DNA of 49,476 nucleotides from Bacillota bacterium (GTDB taxonomy: Bacteria; Bacillota_I; Bacilli_A; Izemoplasmatales; Hujiaoplasmataceae): positions 1 to 49,476 of the forward strand of contig JAKPZU010000079.1 of the NCBI GenBank assembly GCA_029559915.1, written 5' to 3'. Numbering within the stretch: the stretch's first letter is position 1; each line of letters starts with the position of its first letter. Under the pieces are notes generated by a model. It was not told the origin of the DNA. It did not search any database and saw only the letters and a list, made by a program, of their open reading frames with translations. Shown piece by piece: positions 34,468-43,253 of the stretch. The translations under genes and the position numbers were made by a program.

Positions 34468-35451
34468 ATGAAAATTAATATTAAATCAAAAACTCGTGAT
34501 TATGAAATCTTTATCGAAAACGGCTTGCTGAAAGAAATCGATAATTATTTGGATGTTTCTCGAAAATATGCCATTATTGCTGATGACAATATTCCTGATG
34601 TTATTATAAAACGAGTTATAAATAAATTAAAGTACAATATATTTATTAATTTTCCTCATGGTGAAAAGTCAAAATCCTTGTCTGAATATGAAAGGATTGT
34701 TAATATTTTGATTGATAAAGGTATGACAAAAAACTATATCATTATTGCTTTAGGCGGTGGTGTCACAGGTGATTTGGCGGGATTTATAGCGTCAACTATT
34801 TTTAGAGGAGTTGACTATATACAAATCCCAACTACTTTACTCTCACAAATAGATTCTTCTGTAGGGGGAAAGGTTGGAATAAACTTGCCAAAAGCCAAAA
34901 ATTCTTTAGGTTCAATTTACCCTCCAAAGATGGTTTTAATCGATCCGAGCACTTTGGAATATTTACCCACTAAAGAATTCAATAATGGTGTTGCGGAAAT
35001 GATTAAATACGGATTGATTCATTCTCCGGAAATTTATGATAAAATTAAGAGTGGTAACATTAATGATAATTTGGAAGAACTAATCTTTGAATGTCTCAAA
35101 ATAAAAAAGCATTTCGTTGAAATAGATGAATTTGATACTGCTCAAAGACAAATTCTTAATTTTGGTCATACTTTTGGACATGCTTATGAAGCTTTCTACA
35201 ACTATGAAAAATATCTGCATGGAGAAGCGATTGGATTGGGTATGCTACAGGTTATTAGCCCTGAACTGAAAAATGATTTGATTAAGGTATTGCAAAAGTA
35301 CGCCTTGCCAACATCAGATCCCGCTAAAAAAGAGGATTTGATTAAATTCATAAAACAAGATAAAAAAGTACAAACTAAAGGCATTAATATTGTTCTTGTC
35401 AACAAGATAGGTGAAGCTTATCTAAAAGAAATTAATATTGAAGAATTATAA
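34468..35451 (+). CDS. aroB: 3-dehydroquinate synthase
   Basis: At 327 aa it is a little short for the family (usually ~350-360). It has the NAD-binding ALGGGVTGDLAGFIAS, PTTLLSQIDSSVGGKVGIN, GVAEMIKYGLI, and the metal-site FGHTFGHAYEA and HGEAIGLGM. It cyclises DAHP to 3-dehydroquinate. Its start (ATG at 34468) follows GGTGATTTT. The C-terminus is complete with a helical tail; the shortness lies mostly in loops. Confidence 0.95.
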   Translation: MKINIKSKTRDYEIFIENGLLKEIDNYLDVSRKYAIIADDNIPDVIIKRVINKLKYNIFINFPHGEKSKSLSEYERIVNILIDKGMTKNYIIIALGGGVTGDLAGFIASTIFRGVDYIQIPTTLLSQIDSSVGGKVGINLPKAKNSLGSIYPPKMVLIDPSTLEYLPTKEFNNGVAEMIKYGLIHSPEIYDKIKSGNINDNLEELIFECLKIKKHFVEIDEFDTAQRQILNFGHTFGHAYEAFYNYEKYLHGEAIGLGMLQVISPELKNDLIKVLQKYALPTSDPAKKEDLIKFIKQDKKVQTKGINIVLVNKIGEAYLKEINIEEL

Positions 35452-35462
35452 AGCGGAGTGAT

Positions 35463-36554
35463 ATGATGAATAACATTGGAAATAATATAAAAATTACCTT
35501 CTTTGGTGAATCCCACGGCGAATATCTCGGCGTGGTTATTGATCAAATACCCGCTGGTATAAGAATTAATTTTGATTTATTGGATTTCAACTTGATGAAA
35601 AGACGTCCAAAAGAAGGAATTTCAACTACCAGGGTTGAACAAGATCAATATACAATAATATCTGGATTCAAAGACGGCTATACAACAGGTGCTGCTTTAA
35701 CATTTTTGGTTCCGAATACAAACATTATTAAGGAAGACTACTCAAAATTGAAGAACATACCAAGACCTGGTCATTCTGATTATGCGGCTTATGTCAAATA
35801 TAATGATTTTAACGATAAATCTGGCGGAGGGATTTTTTCTGGTAGAGTAACCATATTATGGGTAATAGTCGGATCTATTTGCCAACAAATTCTCGAAAAA
35901 CAAAACATTTACATTGCGTCTCATATTGAATCCATAAAAAACATCTATGATAATTCATTTGAAAAGAATAGCTTTGAAGTGGAGATGTTAAAAACCCTCA
36001 ATAAGAGTTCATTTCCACTAATAAACACTGAAATTAAACCAAAAATGGAAGATGCAATCATGAAAGCTTCTTCAGCTGGTGATTCTGTTGGTGGAACAAT
36101 TGAGTCTGCCATTGTCAACTTACCTGCCGGAATTGGAGAGCCTTTATTTTTGTCAGTTGAAAGCTATTTGTCAAATTTATTGTTTTCAATCCCGGGAATT
36201 AAAGGGATTGAATTCGGTGAAGGATTCAACTTAACTCGTTTGAACGGGTCTGAAGCTAATGATCAATATGAATTTGTAGGTAATGAATTGAATTTTCTGT
36301 CAAATAATAATGGTGGAATTTTGGGTGGAATATCCACAGGCAGACCTATAATTCTTAGATTGGCGGTCAAACCTACTTCGTCAATCGCTAAAGCGCAAAA
36401 ATCTGTAGATTTATCTAGAAAAGAAAATGTTATTTTGGAAACGCCAGGCCGTCATGACCCACAAATCGTTACTCGTGCAATTCACGTTGTAAATGCTGTT
36501 TTAAACTACGCTATTTTGGATCTGTTGCTATTTTCAAAAAAAGGTTGGAACTGA
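35463..36554 (+). CDS. aroC: chorismate synthase
   Basis: The 363-aa FMN-dependent enzyme has GESHGEYLGVVIDQIPAGI near the start, MKRRPKEGISTTRVE, DKSGGGIFSGRVT, the AGDSVGGTIESAIVNLPAGIGEP region and the C-terminal GRHDPQIVTRAI. It makes chorismate from EPSP. The segment after FSGRVT (ILWVIVGSICQ) is more divergent than normal. It ends in TGA, and the next start codon is 2 bases beyond it. Confidence 0.95.
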   Translation: MMNNIGNNIKITFFGESHGEYLGVVIDQIPAGIRINFDLLDFNLMKRRPKEGISTTRVEQDQYTIISGFKDGYTTGAALTFLVPNTNIIKEDYSKLKNIPRPGHSDYAAYVKYNDFNDKSGGGIFSGRVTILWVIVGSICQQILEKQNIYIASHIESIKNIYDNSFEKNSFEVEMLKTLNKSSFPLINTEIKPKMEDAIMKASSAGDSVGGTIESAIVNLPAGIGEPLFLSVESYLSNLLFSIPGIKGIEFGEGFNLTRLNGSEANDQYEFVGNELNFLSNNNGGILGGISTGRPIILRLAVKPTSSIAKAQKSVDLSRKENVILETPGRHDPQIVTRAIHVVNAVLNYAILDLLLFSKKGWN

Positions 36555-36556
36555 TT

Positions 36557-37816
36557 GTGTACGGTTTGATTGGCAAAAATTTGAGCCATAGCTTTTCTAA
36601 AGAAATTCACGAATCTTTTGGTAATAAGGAGTACGAATTAATCAGTACAAAAAACATTGGAGAAATTATCGATTCTAAAAATCTTTTGGGATTCAATGTG
36701 ACAATTCCTTATAAAACCGAGATTATGAAATTCATAAATAAATTTGACCCGATTGCGCTGAAAACCAATTCAGTCAATACTGTCGTACTTAAAGAAAATG
36801 AATACTATGGATATAATACAGACTACTATGGTTTTTTGGAATTAATCAAATTTTACCAAGTTGATATTGAGGGAAAAAACATACTTATACTTGGTAACGG
36901 TTCCGTTTCAAACACTATCGTTTTGGCGCTCAATGAGTTAAATGCCAAATCCATAGTTAGGCTTTGTCGAAACAAAAAATACCCCGAAGATGATTTATAT
37001 CAAAACTTAAATAAATATCACTATTATGACATAATAATCAACACCACCCCTGTTGGAATGCACCCTAATAACACCGATGAATTGTTAATTGAGCTTGATT
37101 GTTTCACTAAATTATCATTAGTAATTGATTTGATATACAATCCTTTGAGAACTAAATTACTATTAGAGGCAGAAAAAAGAAATATCAAGGTTATTAATGG
37201 TTTATATATGTTGGTTATGCAAGCTAAAAAAGCTCATGAGCTTTTCTTTAATTGCGATTTACCTATTAATTTAGCAAACAAAATTTTTAAAAAACTTCTT
37301 AAAAAGATGTATAATTTTGTCTTTATTGGCATGCCTCTAAGCGGTAAAAGCAAATATGCTAAATTATTTAGCGATAACCTGACTAAAAAATTATATGATA
37401 CCGATCAAGAGATAGAAGATATTTTAGGCTGTACAATTTTCGACTATTTTCAATCTCACAGCGAAGAAGAATTCAGAATGTTCGAAATTGAAATCATAAA
37501 GATGCTTTACAAAAACCACAATTCAATCATATCAACCGGTGGTGGAGCAATCAAAAAATATATTAACATCGATCTCTTGAAGCAGAATGGAATTATTATT
37601 TTCTTGAACAAGAATCCTGAAGAAATAGCTGAAAAAAATATCCTGGGACGCCCTTTAATAAAGAATAAGGATGATGTTCTAAGAATAGCTCAAGAACGTT
37701 TGCCACTATATGAAAAAGCTTGCGACATTTCAATTGCTATTACGAGGGATACAGTGTATCATATTAATGAAATAAAGGAGAAAATTGATGAATATCTTAA
37801 TAGTCAATGGTCCTAA
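36557..37816 (+). CDS. aroEK: fused shikimate dehydrogenase-shikimate kinase
   Basis: A 419-aa fusion. I use the GTG at 36557, giving MYGLIGKNLSHSFS, with GGA about 7 bases before; a TTG at 36545 is the upstream alternative. Residues 1-~245 are AroE: NLSHSFS, GFNVTIPYK (catalytic Lys), NTDYYGF, the NADP loop GNGSVSNT and MLVMQAKKAHELF. From about 250 there is a full shikimate kinase: P-loop GMPLSGKS, DTDQEIE, and STGGGAI (normally the shikimate site), with GRPLI. Fusing the two enzymes puts consecutive pathway steps on one chain. No linker longer than about ten residues is apparent. Confidence 0.93.
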   Translation: MYGLIGKNLSHSFSKEIHESFGNKEYELISTKNIGEIIDSKNLLGFNVTIPYKTEIMKFINKFDPIALKTNSVNTVVLKENEYYGYNTDYYGFLELIKFYQVDIEGKNILILGNGSVSNTIVLALNELNAKSIVRLCRNKKYPEDDLYQNLNKYHYYDIIINTTPVGMHPNNTDELLIELDCFTKLSLVIDLIYNPLRTKLLLEAEKRNIKVINGLYMLVMQAKKAHELFFNCDLPINLANKIFKKLLKKMYNFVFIGMPLSGKSKYAKLFSDNLTKKLYDTDQEIEDILGCTIFDYFQSHSEEEFRMFEIEIIKMLYKNHNSIISTGGGAIKKYINIDLLKQNGIIIFLNKNPEEIAEKNILGRPLIKNKDDVLRIAQERLPLYEKACDISIAITRDTVYHINEIKEKIDEYLNSQWS

Positions 37817-38216
37817 CCTTAACTTTCTAGGCAAGAGAGAAGTAAGTGTTTATGGCAATAAAACTTATGATGATTTAATTAAATATCTCTTGGCTTACGG
37901 TACAAAAAAGAATCATCAACTAGAAATATACCAAAGCAATCATGAAGGAAGTATCATTGATTTTTTGCAAGAAAAATACTCGTTTTTTGATGCAATAATC
38001 ATCAATCCCGGAGCTTTTACTCATTATTCTTATGCCATCTATGACTGTTTATTATCACTGAATAAAAGGATTGTTGAAGTTCATTTATCAAATATTTATG
38101 AAAGGGAAGAATTTAGAAAAATTTCTGTAATTAAACCTGCGTGCGAAGCACAATTTTATGGAAAAGGTTTTGAAAGTTATATCGAAGCAATAGACTATCT
38201 AAGCAAAGAGGATTAA
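37788..38216 (+). CDS. aroQ: 3-dehydroquinate dehydratase, type II
   Basis: 142 aa from the ATG at 37788, 8 bases after AAAGGAG. It has NGPNLNFLGKRE, the catalytic Tyr in SVYGNKTYDDL, QSNHEGSIID, IINPGAFTHYSYA (His) and VEVHLSNIYEREEFRK. Type II enzymes form dodecamers and dehydrate 3-dehydroquinate. The gene overlaps the 3' end of the fused aroE-aroK gene by 29 bases, so translation is tightly coupled. Confidence 0.96.
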   Translation: MNILIVNGPNLNFLGKREVSVYGNKTYDDLIKYLLAYGTKKNHQLEIYQSNHEGSIIDFLQEKYSFFDAIIINPGAFTHYSYAIYDCLLSLNKRIVEVHLSNIYEREEFRKISVIKPACEAQFYGKGFESYIEAIDYLSKED

Positions 38217-38218
38217 TT

Positions 38219-39244
38219 ATGATAATAAAATTAAAAAATAATGTTTTACCAAGTGAAATAGAAGAAATCAAAAACCATTTAATAAGCAAGGGATTTGGTA
38301 TCCACGAGAGTATCGGAAAGTCAACGGTCATCATTGGTGTGATTGGGGACACTACGATTATTGACCCAAATAGTTTATATGCTTATGAATTTGTTGATAC
38401 AGTTTTAAGGGTTCAGGAACCTTTTAAGAAAGTCAATCGCAAATTCAAACCAGAGGATACAGTTGTTGATGTCGGTGGCGTCAAGATAGGTGGCAAGAAT
38501 ATCGTGATAATGGGTGGTCCTTGCGCGGTGGAATCCAATCAACAAATCGATGAAATAACACCAATGGTCATCGAAGCCGGGGCGAAGATTTTACGTGGTG
38601 GAGCATACAAACCAAGAACTAGTCCATATTCCTTTCAAGGGCTAGAACAAGAAGGTTTAGAGATTTTAAACCGTGCCAAGAATAAGTATGGAATACCTGT
38701 CGTAAGTGAAATTATGAATATTGAAGATATCGATGATTTCGTCAAAAATGTTGATTTGATTCAAGTTGGTGCAAGGAACATGCAAAACTTTGCTCTATTG
38801 AAAGAATTGGGAAAAATTAACAAACCTATTCTTTTAAAAAGAGGTATTGCGAACACTATTGAAGAGTGGTTGATGTCAGCGGAATACATTCTTGCTGGCG
38901 GTAATACAAATGTGATTCTTTGCGAAAGAGGCATAAGAACTTTTGAAACCTCCACCAGAAACACTTTGGACATATCAGCAATCCCTGTAATAAAAAAATT
39001 ATCACATCTACCTATCGTCATCGATCCGTCTCACGCAGCGGGCAGATGGGAATATATCGAATCACTATCGTTGGCAGCTATAGCTGCTGGAGCTGATGGT
39101 CTGATTATTGAAGTCCATCAAAATCCAGAAATAGCCTTAAGTGATGGGCAACAGTCTTTAAAACCACATAAATTTTCCAGCTTAATTGCTAAATGTCGAA
39201 AAGTTGCTGAAGCAATTGACAGAACTTTAGAAGAATTTGATTAA
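38219..39244 (+). CDS. aroF: DAHP synthase, type I beta (with ferredoxin-like domain)
   Basis: The 341-aa enzyme has a ~75-residue N-terminal ferredoxin-like domain (IIKLKNNVLPSEIEEIKNHL, IIGVIGDTTII), as in Thermotoga-type enzymes where it gives feedback inhibition by Tyr or Phe, then a catalytic barrel: MGGPCAVES, RGGAYKPRTSPYSFQG, VGARNMQNFALLK and IDPSHAAG. It makes DAHP from PEP and erythrose 4-phosphate, the first step of the pathway, yet is encoded last in the operon. There is no fused chorismate mutase. Confidence 0.95.
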   Translation: MIIKLKNNVLPSEIEEIKNHLISKGFGIHESIGKSTVIIGVIGDTTIIDPNSLYAYEFVDTVLRVQEPFKKVNRKFKPEDTVVDVGGVKIGGKNIVIMGGPCAVESNQQIDEITPMVIEAGAKILRGGAYKPRTSPYSFQGLEQEGLEILNRAKNKYGIPVVSEIMNIEDIDDFVKNVDLIQVGARNMQNFALLKELGKINKPILLKRGIANTIEEWLMSAEYILAGGNTNVILCERGIRTFETSTRNTLDISAIPVIKKLSHLPIVIDPSHAAGRWEYIESLSLAAIAAGADGLIIEVHQNPEIALSDGQQSLKPHKFSSLIAKCRKVAEAIDRTLEEFD

Positions 39245-39401
39245 AGATACTTTTATTATTTATATACAAGTGATATAATGGCCTTAAAAAGCCAACTATT
39301 TAAAATAAGTCAAGTTAAATGAAATAAATAGTGGTTATGATATGAAGGCATACTAAAAAGAATGTCAAATGACACATCAAGATCTTTGAAATTTAAATAT
39401 G

Positions 39402-40586
39402 TTAATGAGTATTTATTGAATATGTTGAATTGTTCTTCAAGATAGAACGAATGACTCTAAGGATCTTTTTGGTGACATGGCCAATGATAACACGATGACG
39501 TTTACCTTCAGATTTCTTTTTGAGGTAGTAAGCTTTAAAAACAGGATCAAACTTAACTGCAGCTTGCGCGACATGATAAATGGCGAACCTTAAAATAGAT
39601 GACCCACGTTTTGATATTTTATAACTACCTTCAAAGTTTCCTGACTGATAAACAGATAGATTTAGTCCAGCGTAAGCTAGAAGTTGATCATCGGTTTTGA
39701 AACGATGAATATCGCCGATTTCAGCGAGTATAATCGCACCTGTCGTGTAACCAACACCAGGAACGGATAAAAGTGTCGTATGAGATTCATCGACGTGATG
39801 CGTGATTTCATGTTCGATATCACCAATCTGTTCTTTGATCATCAAAATTCGTTTAATGGTCTGTTTAATCGAAAAAGAAAGAGCTGAACTATCGATACCT
39901 ATTGAAGATGATGGAAGTTCTTTAATCATTTGAGCTTCTTTGATACCGTGGTGTCCTTTAGATGACTTTCTAATCAGTTCTTTAAGCGTTTCAAGTCTAA
40001 CGCGTTTAAATTCTGATAAAGAAGCATAACGACTTAACACCTCCATTGAGGCTTTAGAATTGATTTTCTTAAAGATCTTATAGTATTCAGGAAAAGCTTG
40101 AATCACATAAGCATGAAGAAGATTCATTTCTTTATTGATTTGGGTTTTCAGAGATTTTCTCTGTCTAACGAGTGTTTTGAGTTCATCAATGTGATAAGAT
40201 GAGAGTGTATAGGGTTTGAAATCATTTTGATTTCTAATGAGAAACATACAAATGGCCTTGGCATCAATAGCATCTGTTTTCGTCTTACGAACAGAGGCGG
40301 CTTTACGGTCCATATTGGTTAATAATGGATTAATGAACATCACCTCAAACCGTGCAAGGATGAGAAAGTGTAGAATATTTCTACTGTAATGTCCAGTTGA
40401 TTCAAGCCCTATACGAACATTTAGATCATTGAAGAACTCTTTAGCGGAACTTATTTCACTAAGGAGTTTTTTATATCCCTCTAAATCATTTTTAATCGAG
40501 AAAGCTTTCTTGAAGAGTTCTCCCAATCCATTTAAAATTACGATGTCATGTTTGGTTGAGGCGACATCAATGCCTACATAAATCAT
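39402..40586 (-). CDS. IS110-family transposase (DEDD)
   Basis: The 394-aa protein has an N-terminal RuvC-like DEDD domain (MIYVGIDVASTKHDI, GLESTGHYSRN, RKTDAIDAKAI), a central coiled region, and a C-terminal transposase-20 domain with the helix-hairpin-helix LLSVPGVGYTTGAIILAEIGD and the catalytic Ser region SKRGSSILRFAIYH. The gene seems intact. IS110 enzymes move without staggered cuts and are guided by a bridge RNA. AAGGATGG precedes the ATG. Confidence 0.93.
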   Translation of the reverse strand: MIYVGIDVASTKHDIVILNGLGELFKKAFSIKNDLEGYKKLLSEISSAKEFFNDLNVRIGLESTGHYSRNILHFLILARFEVMFINPLLTNMDRKAASVRKTKTDAIDAKAICMFLIRNQNDFKPYTLSSYHIDELKTLVRQRKSLKTQINKEMNLLHAYVIQAFPEYYKIFKKINSKASMEVLSRYASLSEFKRVRLETLKELIRKSSKGHHGIKEAQMIKELPSSSIGIDSSALSFSIKQTIKRILMIKEQIGDIEHEITHHVDESHTTLLSVPGVGYTTGAIILAEIGDIHRFKTDDQLLAYAGLNLSVYQSGNFEGSYKISKRGSSILRFAIYHVAQAAVKFDPVFKAYYLKKKSEGKRHRVIIGHVTKKILRVIRSILKNNSTYSINTH

Positions 40587-40609
40587 AAAAATCCATCCTT
40601 TCTTTGATG

Positions 40610-40790
40610 ATAAATCAGCTTAGCGCTATGAGTCTTTAATCGATGTAACCTAATAAGAAATAACCAGTCAAAGTGCTGTATCCAACTCATTACCATATTT
40701 AATTAAAGTCACAGCCATATCCTTTACAAACCAGTCACAAGTGCTGTAAGGAGGAAGTAAACTAGTCTGTGATATCATCATAAGTTTATT
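40610..40790 (-). ncRNA. candidate IS110 bridge RNA region
   Basis: The ~200 bases upstream of the transposase start have no ORF and contain the repeat AACCAGTCAAAGTGCTGTA (40662-40680) and AACCAGTCACAAGTGCTGTA (40729-40748), which are 19 and 20 nt long and differ by one insertion. In the IS110 group the non-coding left end is transcribed as a bridge RNA with two guide loops, and repeated elements that frame two loops would fit. A leftward TATAAT lies at 40793-40788. The limits and the folding are not determined. Confidence 0.45.
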
Positions 40791-40816
40791 ATAGTAGACA
40801 ATTACTTAAGAATAAA
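40788..40816 (-). promoter_or_regulatory. possible promoter for bridge RNA/transposase
   Basis: Leftward TTTATT (40816-40811), 17-bp spacer and TATAAT (40793-40788). If the element ends near 40800, the -35 is in host DNA; in the excised circle a different -35 from the other end would be joined to the -10. Confidence 0.35.
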
Positions 40817-40822
40817 AAAATA

Positions 40823-40844
40823 ACATGTAGATTGTCCTACATGT
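40823..40844 (+). promoter_or_regulatory. 8-bp hairpin before the 723-aa lipoprotein gene
   Basis: ACATGTAG and CTACATGT are perfect complements with loop ATTGTC. AGGAGG follows 9 bases later. Without a U-run it is probably not a terminator; it may stabilise the 5' end or serve as an operator. Confidence 0.45.
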
Positions 40845-40862
40845 ATATATTAGGAGGAAAAT

Positions 40863-43034
40863 ATGAAAAAATTATTTATGTTGTTCATCATGATGTTTGC
40901 AGTACTGGGATTCGTCGCTTGTAACAACAACGGCGGTTCTGACGTTGAAGTTAACTATGATGAACAAATCGCTTTCCCAACAAACCTCAGGATTGAGGGT
41001 AAAATTCTGAAATGGGACGCTGTAGCCGAAGCAGACGGATATATAGTTTATGTGGACGGAGAAAAAGTTAAATCCGTAAGCAAAAACGAATATGATTTTT
41101 CTGGACTTGACGGAGACAGATTGGTTTTCACTGTTGTAACCAATGCTCCAAGAGGAATGCAAGATTCAGAACATAGCGTATCCATTGCCTATATGGCAAA
41201 CAAAACAGAAGAAACAGCGGCTATGAAATTGGCTGTTTCCACATCAGGGTTACCACTTAGCGATGAATTCGCTGAAGAATTGGTGAACAAAGGTATGTTG
41301 GCTTCTGAATTTGAGGCTATGGTTGATGCCATTACAACAATGACTGAAACTGAAATTGACGGACCTGAAGAAGCTTATACTGCTATAGACACCATGATGG
41401 AAAGTGTCACAAATGTTGAAGCGGTTATTTCTGCATTTGTCAAAACAATGTTACCTGATTTAATTGATGATCAAATCGCATCTTTGGAAGATGACAAAGA
41501 ATACTACCAAGAACAAATTGATAATGGTTGGGATTATTACGGTTATTGTCAAGATAGAATTGATGAGTTAGATGATCAAATTCAAGTCTTGGAAGATTTA
41601 AAGGATCAAATCGCAGCTTCAAGTGAAGATGTAGTCAAAACAATTTTGGTTGTTATGGAATACATTATGAGCATTGAAGAAATGGTTACTGCTGATTTAG
41701 TCACCAATATCCCCAATCTCTCTGAAACTTCTTCCCCAGAAGATCTAAATGTTGAAGAATTGGTATTGGTTAAGGATGAAATTGTAAATATTCTTACTCA
41801 AACAATGCCGACTCAATCAGAATTAGTTTTGGTTATCAACACTCTTAATTCATTTGTTGGATTATTGGAAACTGTTGAAGAAGTTCAAATTAGCGAACTT
41901 GCCAACCCAGAAAAGATGGCCGGAACAATGTTATTGTCATTTGAAGCATACTTGAAATTTATTGAAAACTTTGATTTGGACTTCTTTACTAAACTCAAAG
42001 CAATCGCAATCAGCGATGATTCTGAAGCAATGATTCAAGCTCAAGTAGCAATTTTGGTAATTACTTATTTCGATGATTTCTTGGCGGAAAATGAAGAATT
42101 GTTGGATAATATCGAAGCAGTTTACACCGATGCTGAAAAAGAAGAAATGTTCAATGATTATATGGATATGGTGGAAAGTTATTGGGCAGAAAATGAAGAT
42201 GCACCTATTACCGAAGTCAACTTCTTGTCATTCCAAAAAACAATGGCATTAAAAGCAATCTTTGAAGAAGCTTTTGAAGATCTATTGGATGCATTCGTTG
42301 CTTCTGAAGGTGAAATTCTATTGTTAATCGCTGAACAACAAGATTGGCAAGATACATTCTGGGATCAAGATGATCCAGTTTGGGAAGAACATGACTATTT
42401 CAGTCAATATTATCAATTCAAGATTATGGATCAAGCCGTATATCTATTGAATTCAGTAATCAGTGGTCGTTCTCAAGATGATTTCATCGAGGTAAGAGGA
42501 TTATTCATTGATGCTTACAAAGAGTTCATCAATGAAATAGTTCCTGATGCAACTTATACACAAGTACAAAGTTTAGTTACTGCTATTGATGCATTCCTAG
42601 CTAATACCACGGAAGAAGAATATGAATTGATTCAAAGTTTAGCTGCTTACATGGATGAAGAAGACGTATTCCTAGATTATGCAAATGCTTTTGAAACATT
42701 GTATTCAGATGATTATGATGCAATTTACGGAGATGATTCAAATTACTTCCAAATCGCTTTTGCATTTGACGTTTACAGCGGTTACATGACTAGTGGAAAT
42801 CGTGCCAACATTGATGTATTGATTGATGAAGCGGGCATTCTACTTGCTACTTCCTACTTTACACAATATAATCTATCAGAATATCCAGAAATAGCTAAAG
42901 ACTTGTTGGATTACATTGATACAGTTGACAACGAAGTTGCTGGTTTCGATTATACAAATCTAACAACTGCTAACAAAACAAGAATCGATGAAATTTTAAC
43001 TGAATTGCAAGAAATTGTAATGCCTACAGTTTAA
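40863..43034 (+). CDS. 723-aa lipoprotein with Fn3-like domain, unknown
   Basis: A lipoprotein signal (lipobox GFVAC, Cys 20) is followed by a fibronectin-III-like domain at about residues 38-112 (PTNLRIEGKILKWDAVAEADGYIVYVDG is the usual strand pattern). The remaining ~600 residues are acidic and predicted almost all-helical, with coiled-coil stretches (YYQEQIDNGWDYYGYCQDRID, then ELDDQIQVLEDLKDQI). I recognise no family for this part. AGGAGG precedes the ATG, and a strong terminator follows, so it is a single-gene unit. The IS110 element lies directly upstream and may have displaced its original promoter. Confidence 0.8.
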   Translation: MKKLFMLFIMMFAVLGFVACNNNGGSDVEVNYDEQIAFPTNLRIEGKILKWDAVAEADGYIVYVDGEKVKSVSKNEYDFSGLDGDRLVFTVVTNAPRGMQDSEHSVSIAYMANKTEETAAMKLAVSTSGLPLSDEFAEELVNKGMLASEFEAMVDAITTMTETEIDGPEEAYTAIDTMMESVTNVEAVISAFVKTMLPDLIDDQIASLEDDKEYYQEQIDNGWDYYGYCQDRIDELDDQIQVLEDLKDQIAASSEDVVKTILVVMEYIMSIEEMVTADLVTNIPNLSETSSPEDLNVEELVLVKDEIVNILTQTMPTQSELVLVINTLNSFVGLLETVEEVQISELANPEKMAGTMLLSFEAYLKFIENFDLDFFTKLKAIAISDDSEAMIQAQVAILVITYFDDFLAENEELLDNIEAVYTDAEKEEMFNDYMDMVESYWAENEDAPITEVNFLSFQKTMALKAIFEEAFEDLLDAFVASEGEILLLIAEQQDWQDTFWDQDDPVWEEHDYFSQYYQFKIMDQAVYLLNSVISGRSQDDFIEVRGLFIDAYKEFINEIVPDATYTQVQSLVTAIDAFLANTTEEEYELIQSLAAYMDEEDVFLDYANAFETLYSDDYDAIYGDDSNYFQIAFAFDVYSGYMTSGNRANIDVLIDEAGILLATSYFTQYNLSEYPEIAKDLLDYIDTVDNEVAGFDYTNLTTANKTRIDEILTELQEIVMPTV

Positions 43035-43070
43035 TCAAGGCAAGTTTAAAATTTAAATAAAAAGATTAAG

Positions 43071-43110
43071 ACAGAAACTCGATAGTTGACGAGTTTCTGT
43101 TTTTCTTTTT
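43071..43110 (+). terminator. terminator after the 723-aa lipoprotein
   Basis: ACAGAAACTCG pairs perfectly with CGAGTTTCTGT around an 8-base loop, followed by TTTTCTTTTT. Confidence 0.92.
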
Positions 43111-43253
43111 GTGTTTAGCATAAGTTCGATTGCCTTAATACTATATTTTTTTCTTATTTTAGAAAAATAGACTGGGGAATTTCATTTTTATGTCTTTAAA
43201 TATTTGTCAGCATGTGATAATATTTAGGTAATAAAATAAGGAGGTATTTTTGT

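Larger units (their letters stand above)
39300..40800 (-). mobile_element. IS110-family insertion sequence (ends approximate)
   Basis: A DEDD transposase gene with long non-coding flanks on both sides and no terminal inverted repeats that I could find, as expected for IS110. The end coordinates are estimates: the left end lies upstream of the transposase start (40590-40800) and the right end between 39245 and 39401. It separates the aromatic operon from the 723-aa lipoprotein gene. Left-hand sequence holds two direct repeats, 40662-40680 and 40729-40748. Confidence 0.7.

Noticed and set aside
39279-39294. Terminator for the aromatic operon (TGGC...GCCA)
   Set aside because: The stem has only 4 bp and no T-run follows; it is too weak to call.
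39245-40860. Terminal inverted repeats of the insertion sequence
   Set aside because: Comparison by eye of both flanks gave only short AT-rich matches; IS110 elements normally lack long terminal inverted repeats.
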